A stretch of 64,000 nucleotides of DNA from Syntrophomonas sp. (GCA_016841425.1 JAENZE010000006.1:156207-220206), one strand, 5' to 3'; positions 34,823-44,441 are shown, counted from the stretch's first letter. Program-made: numbers and translations. Notes: generated from the sequence alone by a model not told the origin.

Positions 34823-35245
34823 TTATACAGCCTCCCTGATATCAAAATGAAGCTTTATAGCCCTGGTGGGACAGCATTCCAAACACATACCACATACTAC
34901 GCATTTAGAATTATCAAATGATACCTCCATACTTTCTCTCTCCATGGCCAGTGCCTCAGTAGGACAGAAGGATGCGCAGGCACCGCACTGTATACACAGC
35001 GTTTCATTCCACATTACGGTTTCGCTTAATGGTTCACAGGTTACCCCCAGGCTGCTCAGGTATTTTATACCTGAATCATAATTATCCTTCTCTCCGGTAA
35101 GTTCCATTACCATTAATCCTTCTTTCTGAGGATTAATATTGGCTTTTAATATATTAACTATCAGGTCATATTCTTTTACTAGCTGGTATATTATGGGCTG
35201 TTCTGATTGAGCAGCTGAAAAGTATAAGACAATTCTGTTTTTCAT
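34823..35245 (-). CDS. NIL domain + 2[4Fe-4S] ferredoxin (HcyF-like)
   Basis: 140 residues. An N-terminal NIL domain (about 1-72) is followed by two ferredoxin motifs, CIQCGACASFCP (about 83) and CVVCGMCLECCP (about 113), each CxxCxxCxxxCP. This matches the small partner of the anaerobic homocysteine pathway (MA1822 type), thought to deliver electrons or sulfide to HcyS. Its start overlaps the last base of the HcyS gene, so the two are translationally coupled. Confidence 0.9.
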   Translation of the reverse strand: MKNRIVLYFSAAQSEQPIIYQLVKEYDLIVNILKANINPQKEGLMVMELTGEKDNYDSGIKYLSSLGVTCEPLSETVMWNETLCIQCGACASFCPTEALAMERESMEVSFDNSKCVVCGMCLECCPTRAIKLHFDIREAV

Positions 35246-36489
35246 TATTTCTTACCTCCCATCCCGGAATTAAAAATTATCCCATTAGCAGGGTGTCGGT
35301 CCGGTATTGATTTAAAGTCTATATTTGAATCAGCCCCGGGCAGCATTTGTACCGGCTGGCTGATTTCAAATTTCCCGGCAGTTATCCACTCTTTTAATGT
35401 AGCGGCAATTTTTCTAGCCCGGGGATAACTGGATTGCGGGGTAGTAACGACTTGTTTGCCGTTAATGGTAATTTTACCGCTTTTTAGTTCTTTAAAATTA
35501 GCGAATCCCAGATCTATGTCTTTTTTGTACGGGTACCCTTCAAAAAAGTCTACTATAGGGCAGTAAATGTCTTCATCTTTAACCGCAGTATAATGCAGAA
35601 TTTCTTCATCCAGAATCGGTATTGGAATACCTATCCCAATAGCCATGGTAGCTCCATAACCAGCATAGCTCAGACCTACCAGCCAGTTGGGATCCATCTG
35701 TTTCAGGTCGCCGATAACGGAAAGGGTTCCAGCTGGAGTTTTGGGAACTCCATTTTCCTCCCTTAACACGTTAGGATGGTGCTGGGTCCCATTCCATGCT
35801 ACATAGCCAATGCCTCCCCCCAGAAAAATCCTGGTACCTATCCCGATAGTCTTATAATGGGGGTCGTTTAATAAGGGGCTCAATTGCCCGGAAGTAGAAT
35901 ACGCTGCATTACCAAGTTTGGGCCGCAGTATACCCATGTAGGTATAAAGGGGCCGATCCCCCAGATTAACCGCACAGTTGTAGTTCTGATAAGCGTTTCG
36001 AGGATTAAACATAAATGCTTCGTTGACATCATCCAGGGTGATAATGGTTTCCAGCTTCCTATTCGGATAACAATCGGTACCATAAGCAATAGCTTCTAAT
36101 CTTATTTCTTTGCCGGCAACCAGGTCCTGTATCACGTGCCCACCACCATAGGTGAACCTGCCCGGGTATACTTTGTTTTCCGGATCTGATTCGGGAAGCT
36201 GTCCGGCCCCGATATAGGCATCTACTGCTGCGATACCGGTGTAGGCTTCTACTCCATTTAACCACACCTTTTTCATCTTGATACGCGGGTTAGCATGACC
36301 AAAATTAATAAAGGCTCCTGAAGAACACATCGGGCCGAAAGTACCGGTAGTAACAACATCAATTTCCCGGGCTGCTTTTGCGTATCCCTTTTCCTCGACA
36401 ATATCTATTACTTCTTCAGCAGTAACAACTACCGCTTCTCCTTTTCTTATTCTTTCATTTATTTCTTCATAACTCTTTTGATAAGACAT
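35245..36489 (-). CDS. Homocysteine biosynthesis protein (HcyS, DUF39/COG1900)
   Basis: 414 residues from the ATG at 36489 (AGGGGGG site; a longer frame has none). The DUF39 family is recognised by its N-terminal YEEINERI and GEAVVVTAEE, FGPMCSSGAFINFGH (cysteine near 54) and IFLGGGIGYVAWNGTQHH (about 215). In methanogens these proteins are required to make homocysteine from aspartate semialdehyde and sulfide without acylated homoserine. It lies 91 bases after metH behind a SAM riboswitch, and its product would feed MetH. Confidence 0.9.
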   Translation of the reverse strand: MSYQKSYEEINERIRKGEAVVVTAEEVIDIVEEKGYAKAAREIDVVTTGTFGPMCSSGAFINFGHANPRIKMKKVWLNGVEAYTGIAAVDAYIGAGQLPESDPENKVYPGRFTYGGGHVIQDLVAGKEIRLEAIAYGTDCYPNRKLETIITLDDVNEAFMFNPRNAYQNYNCAVNLGDRPLYTYMGILRPKLGNAAYSTSGQLSPLLNDPHYKTIGIGTRIFLGGGIGYVAWNGTQHHPNVLREENGVPKTPAGTLSVIGDLKQMDPNWLVGLSYAGYGATMAIGIGIPIPILDEEILHYTAVKDEDIYCPIVDFFEGYPYKKDIDLGFANFKELKSGKITINGKQVVTTPQSSYPRARKIAATLKEWITAGKFEISQPVQMLPGADSNIDFKSIPDRHPANGIIFNSGMGGKK

Positions 36490-36580
36490 ATTTGCCCCCC
36501 TAACTTCCATTACTATTTTTTAATTATCATCAATTATATCGATGTCTACAGAATAGTTTTCTTCACACATTTTTTTCAGA

Positions 36581-39100
36581 TCAATATAGTCTTAATAGAC
36601 TCTGAGCAACTAATACCGCTTTACGAGCATCCTCCCCGTATCCATCCGCACCAATCTGATCAGCGTAATCCTGATTCAAGACTGCTCCTCCGACAATCAC
36701 CCTGCATTTGAGCTCCCTTTCCTTGACTCCGGTTATTACTTCTTTCATGCGGGGCATAGTAGTAGTCATTAAAGCACTTAAGCCTATAATGTCTGCCTTA
36801 TGTTTTACAGCTGCATCCATAATTTCAGCAGCCTTCACATCTTTTCCCAGGTCTATCACCTCGAAGCCATAATTCTCTAACAGGACACATACTATATTTT
36901 TACCTATATCATGAATGTCTCCTTCAACTGTGGCCATCACAATTACTCCACTGCTTTTACCTTCATCTCCTTTTAGATGAGGTTTAACAAAAGCAAAGGC
37001 TTTTTTCATAGAATCAGCAGCCATAATCAGCTGCGGCAAAAAATATTTTTTCTCATCATATAACTGCCCGGCTCTTTCAATTCCCGGAATAAGATAATTA
37101 TTTACGAGCTGGAGGGGCTCTATTTTTTCCTCGGATAAAGCCTGCCCCAGCAGGGATTCAATATTATCTCGATCTCCTTTGAGAACTGCCTGCTGTATCT
37201 TCTCTCCGATACCTGATCGGTCTGGCTTTTCTTCTACAGAACCTGCTGGCCTCACAGCAGACATATTTGCTATCATTGATTTTTCCACCATCAAATCTGG
37301 TATGTTGCACATCGAACACACCGGGTGTCGGGGCAGCCCGGTATGATTGGTACCTCCTGTTTTATAATCCTTATATTTCTCAATATACCCGGTGCAATTG
37401 ACATCACGATTAAGCAGCACTGCGGCCGCCCGGGTAATATCCATTACTTTTTCATCAAAAGGGTTCATAATAGGCAAATCCAGCCCTGCTGCCCAGGCCA
37501 TGGCCAGATAAGCAGAGGTCAAAATTTCCCGGGCCGGAAGACCATGGGAAACATTGCTGATCCCCAGCACCGTCCTGACTGGCAATTCTCTTTTGACTGC
37601 CTGCAGAGCTTTCAGGGTTTCCATCACATGATTCTGCTCAGCACTGGCAGTCTTCACCAGACAGTCGATATATACGTCTTCATCTCGCAGTCCATATTCT
37701 AATGCCTTATCATATATCTGACGAGCAATTATTACTCTATCTTCAGCTTTATTCGGTATCCCGGTTTCATCCAGACACAGGCCCAGAACTGCTGCCCCGT
37801 ATTTCCTGGCTAGAGGTAGTATGACCTTAAGGTGCTTTTCTTCACCGGTAGTGGAATTAATTAAAGCCCGTCCCACAAAATTCTTCAACCCTTCTTCTAC
37901 CGCCTGGGCGTTAACCGAATCGATAGAAATAGGCATATCAACAGCTGCCTGTATATCCATAACTGCCTTTTTCATGGCTGCAGCCTCATCTATACCTGGA
38001 ACTCCCATATTAACATCCAGGATAGGCGCTCCGGCCTCCCACTGTTTTCTGGCTTCTTCTACCACTATCTGCATGCTGCCTTCTCTGATATCCTGAGCCA
38101 GTTTTTTCCGAGCAGTGGGATTTATCCGTTCACCAATGTAAGCCAGTGGTTGATTTTCTCCCAGTATTACATGATTGCTGCGAGACGCTAATGCGCTGAG
38201 ATTTTTCCTGGATCTATGGACTGGAGCAAGTCCTTTCACCGCCTTGGCTATAGCCTGTATATGATAAGGTGTGCTGCCGCAGCAACCACCTATGATATTG
38301 GCGCCTGCATCACGAAGTTTAAGAGCAAATTCTGCCATTTCTTCCGGAGAATCAGGAAAAACCGTCCGCCCGTTAATTAGCTGGGGCAGTCCCGCATTGG
38401 GCTCAACCGATAAGAATATACTGGAATAACGCCCCATAGTCTCTATAACTGGCAATAATTCCCGTGCGCCGCCGGAACAGTTGGCACCAACAGCCAGAGG
38501 CTGCAGAGCTTCCAAAATAATAAGAGCTGTCAACGGGTCGGTTCCCATCATGGTCCGGCCGCTGTTCTCAAAGGTCATATGCGCTATTATTGGCAGGCGG
38601 GTATTCTGCCGGGCAGCAATAAGTGCAGCTCGCATCTCACCAATATCAGTCATGGTCTCCAACGAAATCAGGTCTGCTCCTGCCTTTTCACAGGCTACTA
38701 CCTGTTCAGAAAAAACCTGATATAAGTAATCAAAATCCACATCCCCCATCGGGTATAGCAGCTTACCGGTAGGACCAATGGAGGCAGCTACCAGAGCTTT
38801 ATTTCTGGCTCCCTGTCTGGCTATCTTAACCGCTTCGGCATTTATTTCCTCTACCTTCTCACCCAGCCCAAATTCAGATAGTTTGCAGCGGTTAGCTCCA
38901 AAAGTATTAGTCTGTATGATATCAGATCCAGCCTGTACATACTGGTAGTGAATTTCAGCCAGCACGGCCGGTTTTTCAATGCCGAACCATTCTGGGCATT
39001 GTCCGGGCTGCAGGCCTTGATTCTGGAGCATGGTTCCCATGGCACCATCCAGTACCAGGATACGGTCTGTCAATATAGTTTTTATATCTTTGATAGTCAT
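36581..39100 (-). CDS. metH: Cobalamin-dependent methionine synthase (no reactivation domain)
   Basis: 839 residues. Domains: homocysteine-binding (about 1-290; zinc cysteines in GANCSGG near 206 and GGCCGS near 272), pterin-binding (about 315-575; IGERINPTARKK), a helical B12 cap (about 640-715) and B12-binding (GDIHDIGKNIV near 734). The C-terminal AdoMet reactivation domain of E. coli MetH is absent, as in many anaerobes, so reactivation must use another protein. A SAM-I riboswitch lies upstream. Confidence 0.95.
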   Translation of the reverse strand: MTIKDIKTILTDRILVLDGAMGTMLQNQGLQPGQCPEWFGIEKPAVLAEIHYQYVQAGSDIIQTNTFGANRCKLSEFGLGEKVEEINAEAVKIARQGARNKALVAASIGPTGKLLYPMGDVDFDYLYQVFSEQVVACEKAGADLISLETMTDIGEMRAALIAARQNTRLPIIAHMTFENSGRTMMGTDPLTALIILEALQPLAVGANCSGGARELLPVIETMGRYSSIFLSVEPNAGLPQLINGRTVFPDSPEEMAEFALKLRDAGANIIGGCCGSTPYHIQAIAKAVKGLAPVHRSRKNLSALASRSNHVILGENQPLAYIGERINPTARKKLAQDIREGSMQIVVEEARKQWEAGAPILDVNMGVPGIDEAAAMKKAVMDIQAAVDMPISIDSVNAQAVEEGLKNFVGRALINSTTGEEKHLKVILPLARKYGAAVLGLCLDETGIPNKAEDRVIIARQIYDKALEYGLRDEDVYIDCLVKTASAEQNHVMETLKALQAVKRELPVRTVLGISNVSHGLPAREILTSAYLAMAWAAGLDLPIMNPFDEKVMDITRAAAVLLNRDVNCTGYIEKYKDYKTGGTNHTGLPRHPVCSMCNIPDLMVEKSMIANMSAVRPAGSVEEKPDRSGIGEKIQQAVLKGDRDNIESLLGQALSEEKIEPLQLVNNYLIPGIERAGQLYDEKKYFLPQLIMAADSMKKAFAFVKPHLKGDEGKSSGVIVMATVEGDIHDIGKNIVCVLLENYGFEVIDLGKDVKAAEIMDAAVKHKADIIGLSALMTTTMPRMKEVITGVKERELKCRVIVGGAVLNQDYADQIGADGYGEDARKAVLVAQSLLRLY

Positions 39101-39136
39101 TATTATCCCCCCTGTTTATGAGCCAGATAAATAATA

Positions 39137-39165
39137 GCAAAACAAAAACCCTCATACGAGAGGGT
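39137..39165 (-). terminator. SAM riboswitch expression-platform terminator
   Basis: On the minus strand ACCCTC and GAGGGT (39148-39153 and 39160-39165) pair around a 6-base loop, followed by TTTTTGTTTT. Its upstream arm can alternatively pair with the 3' side of the aptamer's P1 helix (GAGAGGG with CCCTCTC), which is the expected antiterminator. Confidence 0.9.
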
Positions 39166-39180
39166 CTAAAATGTTGCCCC

Positions 39181-39280
39181 CTCTCATCTTTCAGGATTAC
39201 CCTGCAGGAATTGGCACCTTACCTCAATGGGCGGTTGCCGGGCTTCATCGGGCCTTTCCCTCCACCTCTCTAGATAAGAG
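39181..39280 (-). promoter_or_regulatory. SAM-I (S-box) riboswitch upstream of metH
   Basis: The minus-strand RNA starts CTCTTATC and ends GATGAGAG, an 8-bp P1 with one G-U. Between lie the S-box hallmarks AGAGAGGTGGAGGGA, GGCCCGATGAAGCCCGGCAACC and AAGGTGCCAATTCC. With SAM bound, P1 forms and the terminator at 39137-39165 stops transcription. The regulated unit is metH and probably the HcyS / NIL-Fd / COG2122 / cysK genes downstream. Confidence 0.96.
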
Positions 39281-39335
39281 CATTCAACTGTATAATTAGC
39301 ATTAAAACCGACCGGCATTATACCTGATTGCCGTT

Positions 39336-39632
39336 CTATTCTTCCGTCTTTTCTTCTGCTTTTTCTGCCGCTTCAGCTTTTTCTACAGCAGTTTCCTGCT
39401 TGGTATTGACGATGGTCTCATATTCCTTCTTTATTGTTGGTTTGTCATCATCAAACTTCATAACGTCATTTATTTCTTTTTGGACCCCACTGGTAGCCTT
39501 CTTGAACTCACGAGCGGCTTTACCCATTCCCTTGGCAACTTCTGGCAGCTTGCCAGGTCCTACAACAATCAATGCAATTAATAAGATAAATATTAATTCC
39601 CAGGGACCTATATTGCCTATAAATCCAAACAT
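39336..39632 (-). CDS. tatA: Twin-arginine translocase subunit TatA/TatB
   Basis: 98 residues from the ATG at 39632 (GGGAG upstream); a longer frame adds a tail without a ribosome site. One N-terminal membrane helix (IGPWELIFILLIALIVVGP) is followed by the hinge GPGKLPEVAK and an amphipathic helix, then a Glu/Lys/Ala-rich tail. TatA forms the pore for folded proteins. No tatC is nearby in the window. The GPWE start fits TatA or TatB; the short length favours TatA. Confidence 0.88.
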   Translation of the reverse strand: MFGFIGNIGPWELIFILLIALIVVGPGKLPEVAKGMGKAAREFKKATSGVQKEINDVMKFDDDKPTIKKEYETIVNTKQETAVEKAEAAEKAEEKTEE

Positions 39633-39943
39633 GTGAGTATCTCCCTTACCGGCAGCTTGAAGAAACAATAAATATATTCTTCATCCACCTTCTATATTCG
39701 CTATATATTTTACTTGTAATTCTTCATATTAGCAATGTTTAATTTTGCATTAATCCCTTAACAGCTATGCAGCAGAGGTATTAATAATTCCCTCTGCTGC
39801 TGGTTTTAACCACTGGTCTAATCTGGTACTTGAGAAGCGTTATTATAAGAAAAAGTCCATAAAGAAACCAAATCATTTCTATATGGACATATTTCTTAAA
39901 TTCTTTAATGATCTAATACAACCTTGCAGGGATTAGCTCTTGG
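39633..39943. other. Intergenic stretch upstream of tatA
   Basis: About 310 bases, A+T-rich. A perfect 10-bp inverted repeat GCAGCAGAGG (39769-39778) with CCTCTGCTGC (39791-39800) lies in the middle and may end the upstream membrane-protein transcript, though no clear T-tract follows on the minus strand. Nothing else is seen. Confidence 0.55.
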
Positions 39944-40285
39944 TCATCGCAGCTCAGTGGGAACAAATGCATCTACCAGTCCTATAACCAGTGCTGCTAA
40001 AAGGCTCCCAATTAAAGATACTGACAGGTAATTAGGAATAATAAACTGCGCCAGATAAATAACTACCGCAGCGGTGATAAACCCTACTATTCCACGTGAA
40101 CGAGGGGAAATCCGATCACCAAATCCCAACTCTATCAGATAGCCTATACCCGCTATTACTATGGCTCCCAGAATTGCCCCCACAAAACCTGCTACTCTTA
40201 TACCAGGTACTAAATAAGCTACTAACATCAATACTATTGCTGAAACAACGAAGCGGACAATAGTTCCTATCCAGCTCCCACTCAT
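39944..40285 (-). CDS. Phage-holin-family/YvlD-like small membrane protein
   Basis: 113 residues from the ATG at 40285 (AAAGGAG upstream). Four membrane helices are packed into the length (about 8-28, 30-50, 60-80 and 92-110) with a short GDRISPRSRG loop. The pattern matches the phage-holin-family / YvlD group of small hydrophobic proteins. Despite the name, such proteins are not linked to phages in most genomes. It is divergent from the germination operon; function is unknown. Confidence 0.75.
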   Translation of the reverse strand: MSGSWIGTIVRFVVSAIVLMLVAYLVPGIRVAGFVGAILGAIVIAGIGYLIELGFGDRISPRSRGIVGFITAAVVIYLAQFIIPNYLSVSLIGSLLAALVIGLVDAFVPTELR

Positions 40286-40466
40286 ATAAAAACTCCTTTC
40301 CTTTTTCAATGATACTATTTTTCTGATAATCTTATGTTGCCTTAGAAAAGACGAAATTATACAAGTAATTGCATTCAGGCAAAAATAGTAACCTTCGGTA
40401 ATAGTTACATAAATCCAGCCTATTTATGAAATATTATTCATGTATAGATTAAAGGAGGATTCTTCT

Positions 40467-42068
40467 ATGTTCGGTTTTTTGAAGAAAAAAGCCCGGGCTA
40501 TGCAGCTCCAGAAACTTAACGAAAAAGAGCAGAACAAACAGAATACCCCACAAAAGCCGGCTGGGCCAGCACTTACCCCAAATCTGGATAAAAACCTGAC
40601 CATCTTGAAAAGTACCCTGGGTAATAGTCCAGACATAGTAATCAGGAAATTTAATTTTGGTCCCCGGTATTGCTATAAAGCAGCACTCTTTTTTGTGGAT
40701 GGAATGGTAGATAAAAAAATAATAAATGAAAATATTATTAAACCGTTGATGTACGATATGCATATCGTCAGGGGCGAACAACGAGTTCCGCTGGCTGATA
40801 TAGGAGAATTAAGAAACATCTTGTTATCAGTAGGAGATGTAAAAACCGTCACCTTATTCGATGAGGTAGTTACAAGTTCATTATATGGAAATTCTATTTT
40901 GCTCCTGGATGGTTTTTCAACTGCTCTAGACATTGATACCAAGGGGTGGCAGGCCCGCTCGATACAGGAACCAACCGTTGACAAGGTAGTCCGGGGACCC
41001 AGAGAAGGTTTCACTGAGACTATACGATTTAATACGGCTCTTTTACGCAGAAAAATCTTGAATCCCAATCTTACCATAGAGCAGATGATTATCGGTGAAC
41101 AGACCCGTACCCATGTGGCAATAGCCTACCTAAAAGGAGTAACCAGCCCAGGACTGGTAGAGGAGGTCAAGACTCGCCTGAATCGCATAAAAACCGATGC
41201 CATATTGGAATCTGGTTATATTGAACAATTCATAGAAGATGCCCCTTTTTCCATATTTTCCACGGTAGGCAATACCGAAAAACCGGATATAGCAGCAGCG
41301 CGGATTTTGGAGGGACGTGCCGCCATACTGGTAGACGGCACCCCATTTGTACTAACGGTTCCTATGCTCTTTATTGAAGGATTCCAGGCAGCCGAGGACT
41401 ATTATTCACGACCCTATTACGCCAGCTTTGTCAGGTTACTGCGGTTTATGGCCTTTTTCTTGAGTATCCTGGCCCCGGCGACTTATGTAGCCCTGTTAAC
41501 CTATCACCAGGAATTCATTCCCACCCCGCTCTTAATCACGATGGCCCTTTCTGTACAGGGGGTTCCCTTCCCAGCTCTGGTGGAAGCTCTCCTTATGGGA
41601 CTGATGTTTGAGATCCTGCGGGAAGGAGGCATCCGCCTGCCCCAGCAGGTGGGACAAGCGGTAAGTATAGTCGGAGCACTGGTGATCGGGCAGGCAGCGG
41701 TGCAGGCAGGTCTGGTGGATCAAACCATGATTATTGTAATTGCAGTTACTGCTGTCTCATCTTTTCTGGTAATTACTCACACTGATGCAGCAACCCTGCT
41801 CAGATTTATTCTGGTTCTTCTGGCCGGAGCCCTGGGAGCCTTCGGTATAGTGATTGGTCTGCTGGCGGTTCTGGTGCACCTGGCCTCCCTGCGTTCTTTT
41901 GGAGTTCCGTATCTTGAACCAGCAGCACCCCTGGTTATCGGAGATCTCAAAGACAGCTACATCAGAGCCCCCTGGTGGACCATGCTAAAACGCCCCCAAT
42001 TGATAGGGGTTCGTAATCCTACCAGACAGGATGAACAGTTGAAACCGGCTCCACCGGAAGAAAATTAG
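40467..42068 (+). CDS. gerKA: Spore germination protein GerA/GerKA family (A subunit)
   Basis: 533 residues from the ATG at 40467 (AAAGGAGG); the longer frame begins before the ribosome site. The GerA domain has a soluble N-part (about 60-290; EGYIEQFIED-like ESGYIEQFIED, YDEVVTSS) and a C-terminal membrane part with about five helices (from about 320). It is the A subunit of a germinant receptor in the spore inner membrane. The set A-C-B-B in one operon is complete for one receptor, with an extra B subunit. Confidence 0.93.
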   Translation: MFGFLKKKARAMQLQKLNEKEQNKQNTPQKPAGPALTPNLDKNLTILKSTLGNSPDIVIRKFNFGPRYCYKAALFFVDGMVDKKIINENIIKPLMYDMHIVRGEQRVPLADIGELRNILLSVGDVKTVTLFDEVVTSSLYGNSILLLDGFSTALDIDTKGWQARSIQEPTVDKVVRGPREGFTETIRFNTALLRRKILNPNLTIEQMIIGEQTRTHVAIAYLKGVTSPGLVEEVKTRLNRIKTDAILESGYIEQFIEDAPFSIFSTVGNTEKPDIAAARILEGRAAILVDGTPFVLTVPMLFIEGFQAAEDYYSRPYYASFVRLLRFMAFFLSILAPATYVALLTYHQEFIPTPLLITMALSVQGVPFPALVEALLMGLMFEILREGGIRLPQQVGQAVSIVGALVIGQAAVQAGLVDQTMIIVIAVTAVSSFLVITHTDAATLLRFILVLLAGALGAFGIVIGLLAVLVHLASLRSFGVPYLEPAAPLVIGDLKDSYIRAPWWTMLKRPQLIGVRNPTRQDEQLKPAPPEEN

Positions 42069-42115
42069 CACCTGCATACGAGTATAAGGACTATTTGATA
42101 TAAGAGGTGAGATAG

Positions 42116-43294
42116 CTGAGAATATATAGCACGTTTAACATAAAGATGATATCTCTCATACTTACTCTAATGATATCCCTGGGCGGGTGCTGGGATAGAA
42201 ATGAACTAACTTCCCTGGCTATTACCACCGGCGCAGCTTTCGATAAATCAAAATCCCCGGATTTAATTGCCCTGACGGCCCAGGTTATTAATTTGGATAC
42301 TCTAGCTCCCGCTGCTGTCCAATCAACCATTGCGGCACCTCCCTATTGGAATATTAAGACTACCGGCCACACTGTTTTCGATTGCATCCGCAATGCTTCC
42401 CAGCAATCACCTAATAAGCTCTACTGGGCTCATAATCAAATCATCATTTTCTCTGAAGACCTGGCCCGGGAAAAGGGAGTCAGCGAGTATCTGGATTTCT
42501 TCCTGCGGGATGCTGAACCGCGCATTTCTATCTGGGTTCTGGTTAGTAAAGGTAAAGCCAGTGATATACTGGAAATGGACTCCAAGCTGGAACCTATTCC
42601 ATCTATTAATATTACCAGCCTGATCGAAAACCGGAGATATACTGGCAAGGCCTCGGCGGTTGATTTGTACGAATTCAGCAATCGCCTGCTGAGCGAAGCT
42701 ACCGCTCCGGTTATGTCGTTGATAGAACTAATCGGCAATGGTGAAGAAAGAACACCTCTGCTCTCTGGCACTGCAGTTTTCAACCAGGATTCTAAAATGA
42801 TAGGAACCCTGGGCGAGCAGGAAACCAGGGGAATGCTGTGGGTTATCGACCAGTTTGAAAGCGGGCTGCTCATAGTTGAAGCTCCGGGCTGTGATGGCCA
42901 GCTGGGATTAGAAATATTGAACTCCAGCGGCCGAATAAAACCAGAACTAGCAAATGGACAGCTTAAAATCAAAGTCGAGATAAGAGCGAGCGCTTCTCTG
43001 GGAGATGCAGATTGTTTCGTAGATATACTGGATGAAAATACCTGGGACAGCATCAATAAGCGTCAGGCAGAAGCCATCCGGGAAGATATTCTAATATCTC
43101 TGCAGCAGGCTCAAAAATTGAAGGCCGATATTTTTGGATTTGGAGATGCAGTATTTAAGAAATATCCCCGGGAGTGGAAGGATATCAAACCTGACTGGGA
43201 AGAAATATTTTCGGCCCTGGAAGTGGAAATTGATGTACAGACCACTCTGCTCCGTCCTAACATGATACTGCAGAGCGTCAATAAACGGAGCTAA
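42116..43294 (+). CDS. gerKC: Spore germination lipoprotein GerC family (C subunit)
   Basis: 392 residues if it begins at a CTG at 42116, which lies right after an in-frame stop TAG and six bases after GAGGTG. The first ATG is at 42146, with no ribosome site, and starting there would remove the charged n-region of the signal peptide. The lipobox LGGC (cysteine about 25) anchors the protein to the membrane. WDRNELTSLAITTGAAFDK is the Ger(x)C hallmark. It follows gerA by 47 bases. Confidence 0.9.
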   Translation: MRIYSTFNIKMISLILTLMISLGGCWDRNELTSLAITTGAAFDKSKSPDLIALTAQVINLDTLAPAAVQSTIAAPPYWNIKTTGHTVFDCIRNASQQSPNKLYWAHNQIIIFSEDLAREKGVSEYLDFFLRDAEPRISIWVLVSKGKASDILEMDSKLEPIPSINITSLIENRRYTGKASAVDLYEFSNRLLSEATAPVMSLIELIGNGEERTPLLSGTAVFNQDSKMIGTLGEQETRGMLWVIDQFESGLLIVEAPGCDGQLGLEILNSSGRIKPELANGQLKIKVEIRASASLGDADCFVDILDENTWDSINKRQAEAIREDILISLQQAQKLKADIFGFGDAVFKKYPREWKDIKPDWEEIFSALEVEIDVQTTLLRPNMILQSVNKRS

Positions 43295-43310
43295 GAAGGG
43301 TAGTTGCTCT

Positions 43311-44414
43311 ATGAATATAGAAAAGGGAAAGATCAGCTCTTATCAGCTTATTATACTAATTTTCACTTCTATGTCTGGTTCCGCAGTTATTCTCTATCCA
43401 GGGAGGGAAGCTGGTAACGATACCTGGCTTGCTTATCTTGCAGGTTTCGCCGCAGCTCTTTTGGTAGCAATGATGGTTATTAAACTGACTCGTGATTACC
43501 CGGAAAAAAATTTAATTGAACTAAATAACTGTATTTATGGCTCTATTTTAGGCAGGTTAGTGTCCCTGTTGTACATCTGGTATTTCTTTCAGGTTGGATC
43601 TATAGCAGTACGTGATTTTGCTGATTTCCTGTCTGCCATCATGCTGCCCTTTACCCCTATTACGGTCTTTTTGTTATTCAGTATGGCCCTGGTGGCCTAT
43701 ATGGTACGCAGCGGTATCGAAGTGATTGGGCGCTGTGCTACTGCTATTTTTCCTGTAATTATGCTTACCCTGGTTTTTATTACTACCACCATAAGTAATG
43801 AAATTAAACCCGATGGACTGCTGCCCATTCTGGATATTTCCGCCCGCCATTTCCTGAAGGCCAGCTTCCAAACTGCCGTTTTCCCTTTCGGAGAAATCAT
43901 TGTTTATCTCATGATAGCTGTTTTCCTAAACAACCAGAAAAAGCTGCGCTTATCAATAATAACCGGCATGACCATAGCGGTATTAAACCTAGTAGCACTC
44001 AGCCTTCTTACCATCACGGTATTAAACAACCTGGCTGGTATCTTCACCTATCCTATACATGCCATGATTTATCGGATCGATATCGCAGATATAATAACCA
44101 GGATAGATATATTAGGAGCATCAGCGGGATTATTATTGGGAATTATTAAAATGGCTATTTTTTATTATGCAGCAACCCTGGGAACCGCCCAGGTGCTTAA
44201 CCTGCGTTCCTACACTCCCGTGGTACTGCCTATAGGTATACTTATGTTTGATCTCAGTATAATACAGTTCCCCAATGCGGTAGACAATTTTGTTTTCCAC
44301 TCCCAAAGCTATTCGTATTACGCAGTATTGTTCCAACTCATTATTCCTCTGCTAACTATCCTGGTCAGTCAGACCAAAAAGAAAGTAACGGGAGCAGCAT
44401 CTCCTGCTGCTTGA
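43311..44414 (+). CDS. gerKB: Spore germination permease GerB family (first B subunit)
   Basis: 367 residues with about ten membrane helices of the amino acid-polyamine-organocation (APC) type, as in GerB germinant receptor subunits. The N-terminus KISSYQLIILIFTSM and the IVYLMIAVF segment match the family. B subunits bind the germinant. The start ATG at 43311 lies 16 bases after gerC. No strong ribosome site is seen (AAGGGTAG). Confidence 0.92.
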   Translation: MNIEKGKISSYQLIILIFTSMSGSAVILYPGREAGNDTWLAYLAGFAAALLVAMMVIKLTRDYPEKNLIELNNCIYGSILGRLVSLLYIWYFFQVGSIAVRDFADFLSAIMLPFTPITVFLLFSMALVAYMVRSGIEVIGRCATAIFPVIMLTLVFITTTISNEIKPDGLLPILDISARHFLKASFQTAVFPFGEIIVYLMIAVFLNNQKKLRLSIITGMTIAVLNLVALSLLTITVLNNLAGIFTYPIHAMIYRIDIADIITRIDILGASAGLLLGIIKMAIFYYAATLGTAQVLNLRSYTPVVLPIGILMFDLSIIQFPNAVDNFVFHSQSYSYYAVLFQLIIPLLTILVSQTKKKVTGAASPAA

Positions 44415-44441
44415 CTCACGAAGAAAAGGAGGTGACCAGAT

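Noticed and set aside
39944..40285. Phage origin for the YvlD/holin-family protein
   Set aside because: The family name is misleading; no phage gene is adjacent and the protein lies beside a germination operon.
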